Below, one piece after another: positions 62,544 to 64,000 of a stretch of DNA of 64,000 bases. The stretch's first letter is position 1; each line of letters begins with the position of its first letter. The position numbers were made by a program, and so were the translations under genes. Below the pieces are notes generated by a model, which was not told the DNA's origin, made no database searches, and worked only from the letters and a program-made list of their open reading frames with translations. The stretch lies in contig NZ_MKUD01000001.1 in the NCBI RefSeq assembly GCF_001898575.1, positions 187,557 through 251,556 of the forward strand, given 5' to 3'. This DNA comes from Spirosoma sp. 48-14 (GTDB lineage Bacteria; Bacteroidota; Bacteroidia; Cytophagales; Spirosomataceae).

Positions 62544-63040
62544 GATTGGCCGAACTAACAGCCGATAACAACTTTGGTTATCAATCCTTTATGCGGAAAG
62601 GTTTTACCCGACATCGGGATTGTTTCCGCATTAGTCCTGCTGATCAGGTCCATGAATCGTTTCCGACTGCTGGGTTGCCAGATAGTTTTACGCTTGGCAT
62701 GCTTACTGACGCTGATGAGCTGGCAGGGTCGGTAAGTTTCCGCCGGGAAGGGCATAATCGTCAGAAGCTCCGGCATAAGGGATTGCTGTTTGCCATGTAT
62801 GTGGCCCATGAGTATGCCGGTCAGGGTATTGGCCGTCAACTGATTGAGGAAACGATTCGTCGGGCGAAGCAATTACCGAACATGGAACAAATTATCCTAA
62901 CGGTAATTGCCAGCAATTGGCCCGCCAGGCAGCTGTATAAATCCATAGGCTTTCATTCGTTTGCCCTTGAGCCTAAAGCGGTTAAAGACGGCGATTTGTA
63001 TTACGATGAAGAGCAAATGATCTTATTTCTGGGATCGTAA
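62540..63040 (+). CDS. GNAT family N-acetyltransferase
   Basis: A 166-residue acetyltransferase that overlaps the preceding gene by four bases. The acetyl-CoA site is LLFAMYVAHEYAGQGIGRQLIEETIRRA, followed by ILTVIASNWPARQLYKSIGFHSFALEPKAV. Substrate unknown; a small-molecule amine is likely given the vitamin B6 and exporter context. Confidence 0.9.
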   Translation: MRLAELTADNNFGYQSFMRKGFTRHRDCFRISPADQVHESFPTAGLPDSFTLGMLTDADELAGSVSFRREGHNRQKLRHKGLLFAMYVAHEYAGQGIGRQLIEETIRRAKQLPNMEQIILTVIASNWPARQLYKSIGFHSFALEPKAVKDGDLYYDEEQMILFLGS

Positions 63041-63052
63041 TCTCGTTACTTT

Positions 63053-63697
63053 ATGCTTCCGATCAACGAATTACTATTATTTAGTTTAGCGGCTCTAGGG
63101 CTTGTTGTAACGCCCGGCCCTAACATGATTTACCTGATTTCCCGCTCCATCACTCAGGGTCGACAAGCCGGGTTGCTATCCTTAGCTGGTGTACTGACAG
63201 GCTTCTGGGTGCATATTCTGTTTGTTTCAGCGGGCCTGACAGCTATTTTTCTGGCGATACCCATCGTTTACGAACTTCTTCGCTGGCTGGGTGTTGGCTA
63301 CCTGCTCTATTTGGCCTGGGCAGCTATCAAGCCAGGCAGCGTTTCGCCATTTGAGGTCAAAGAAACTGTTGAAGCCACCTCAACCGATTCGGCAGGGAAA
63401 CTCTTCAGAATGGGCTTTCTGACCAATGTGCTCAACCCGAAAGTAGCGGTATTTTACGTGTCGTTTTTTCCGCAGTTCACACGCCCCGAATATGGCTCCT
63501 TATGGACACAAACTGTTCAGTTAGGCATTACCCAATTGCTCATCAGTGCAACCGTCAATCTATTAATCGTCTTGTCGGCGGCTCGGATGGCACGCTGGTT
63601 TCAGGCCCGCCCAGGTTATATTCGGGTTCAGAAATGGGGAGTAGCGAGTATCCTGATGGGTCTGGCCGTGCGGATGGCCGTCGACAAAGGCAAATGA
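63053..63697 (+). CDS. LysE/RhtB family amino-acid exporter
   Basis: A 214-residue inner-membrane protein with six hydrophobic segments. Family features: PGPNMIYLISRSITQGRQAGLLSLAGVLTGFWVHI near the start, and FRMGFLTNVLNPKVAVFYVSFFPQF. It exports amino acids or analogues. It starts 12 bases after the GNAT gene, so the genes are probably co-transcribed with the PNPOx-like gene. Confidence 0.93.
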   Translation: MLPINELLLFSLAALGLVVTPGPNMIYLISRSITQGRQAGLLSLAGVLTGFWVHILFVSAGLTAIFLAIPIVYELLRWLGVGYLLYLAWAAIKPGSVSPFEVKETVEATSTDSAGKLFRMGFLTNVLNPKVAVFYVSFFPQFTRPEYGSLWTQTVQLGITQLLISATVNLLIVLSAARMARWFQARPGYIRVQKWGVASILMGLAVRMAVDKGK

Positions 63698-63724
63698 GTT
63701 AGTTCGTATAAACCAGCATTATAT

Positions 63725-64000
63725 ATGACCGACTTACTACGTAATCTATTTTCGCCCGACGACGGCGTTCGTCAACTTAAGACAGTTTCTACCGAATTTG
63801 TCGAACTTTTCCGTCATGGTAGCCTGGTAGTGGAATATTATAAACCGGATCGGATTGACAAACAGCAGCCGCATGAACGCGATGAGGTCTATGTCATTAC
63901 GACGGGGAGTGGTACGTTTCTCTATGCGGGAACAAGCATGTCGGTCAAGCCGGGCGATCTGCTTTTCGTTCCGGCAGGTGTGGAACATCGATTCGAAAAC
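63725..64000 (+). CDS. Cupin-domain protein, N-terminal fragment (runs off the window)
   Basis: From the ATG at 63725 the frame is open to the last base, 92 residues. It shows a single cupin: QPHERDEVYVITTGSGTFLY with the metal-binding HxD/E pattern, and VKPGDLLFVPAGVEHRFEN. Function cannot be assigned from the fragment. It follows the LysE gene by 27 bases and may be the last gene of that operon. Confidence 0.85.
   Translation, partial: MTDLLRNLFSPDDGVRQLKTVSTEFVELFRHGSLVVEYYKPDRIDKQQPHERDEVYVITTGSGTFLYAGTSMSVKPGDLLFVPAGVEHRFEN

Overview
The window looks like a chromosomal stretch of a Bacteroidota bacterium of the Cytophagales, most like Spirosoma and its relatives. This is inferred from gene content: a SusC/SusD pair, a C-terminal sorting domain of the type IX secretion kind, Bacteroidota-type -7 promoter elements (TAnnTTTG), seven-helix AraC regulators, sigma factor/outer-membrane barrel pairs and FtsX permeases with a prefix domain. 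I saw no rRNA, tRNA, CRISPR array, insertion sequence or prophage.

Region 1 (1-14000) is a carbohydrate-use locus read mostly on the minus strand: an FAD-dependent oxidoreductase cut by the window edge, a GH2 glycosidase, a sodium:solute symporter, a secreted six-hairpin glycosidase-like protein, SusD, SusC, and a divergent LacI regulator with a double palindrome upstream. Two small plus-strand gene pairs sit inside it: a PIN-domain toxin-antitoxin pair and a DUF6934-like pair. As written, susD has a -1 frameshift in the A tract just after its ATG.

Region 2 (14000-21400) holds two small unknown genes, a decayed HigB/HigA toxin-antitoxin pair, an AraC regulator, an ABC ATPase with an FtsX permease, and a cyanophycinase-like peptidase. 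Region 3 (21361-30008) is housekeeping and secreted hydrolases: PurQ, a 5'-nucleotidase split into two genes, a secreted protein of unknown function, adenosylhomocysteinase, a GNAT acetyltransferase, a GH20 hexosaminidase and an SGNH hydrolase. Region 4 (30066-44464) is dominated by surface proteins: a 12-repeat NHL protein, a VCBS-repeat protein with a sorting tail, and a 2417-residue repeat protein, with MurF and an acidic protein between them.

Region 5 (44773-52000) is regulatory and redox: a PAS histidine kinase overlapping a response regulator fused to a Crp-type module, a thioredoxin fold lacking its CxxC, a Crp/Fnr regulator, a Rossmann-fold protein, a DOPA-dioxygenase family protein, an SDR and an AraC regulator. 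Region 6 (52066-56272) has a sigma factor overlapping a membrane/barrel protein, then a Rieske - four-helix haem-type membrane protein - YceI operon and a small membrane protein. Region 7 (56353-64000) has a second FtsX permease, a bestrophin, a divergent MocR regulator and PNPOx-like flavoprotein sharing a candidate operator, a GNAT, a LysE exporter and a truncated cupin.

The most unusual non-coding signals are three intergenic hairpins built from 8-bp tandem units (9399-9500, 16787-16869, 22051-22139) and a repeated palindromic element (21248-21298 and, nested in a larger structure, 29181-29332).
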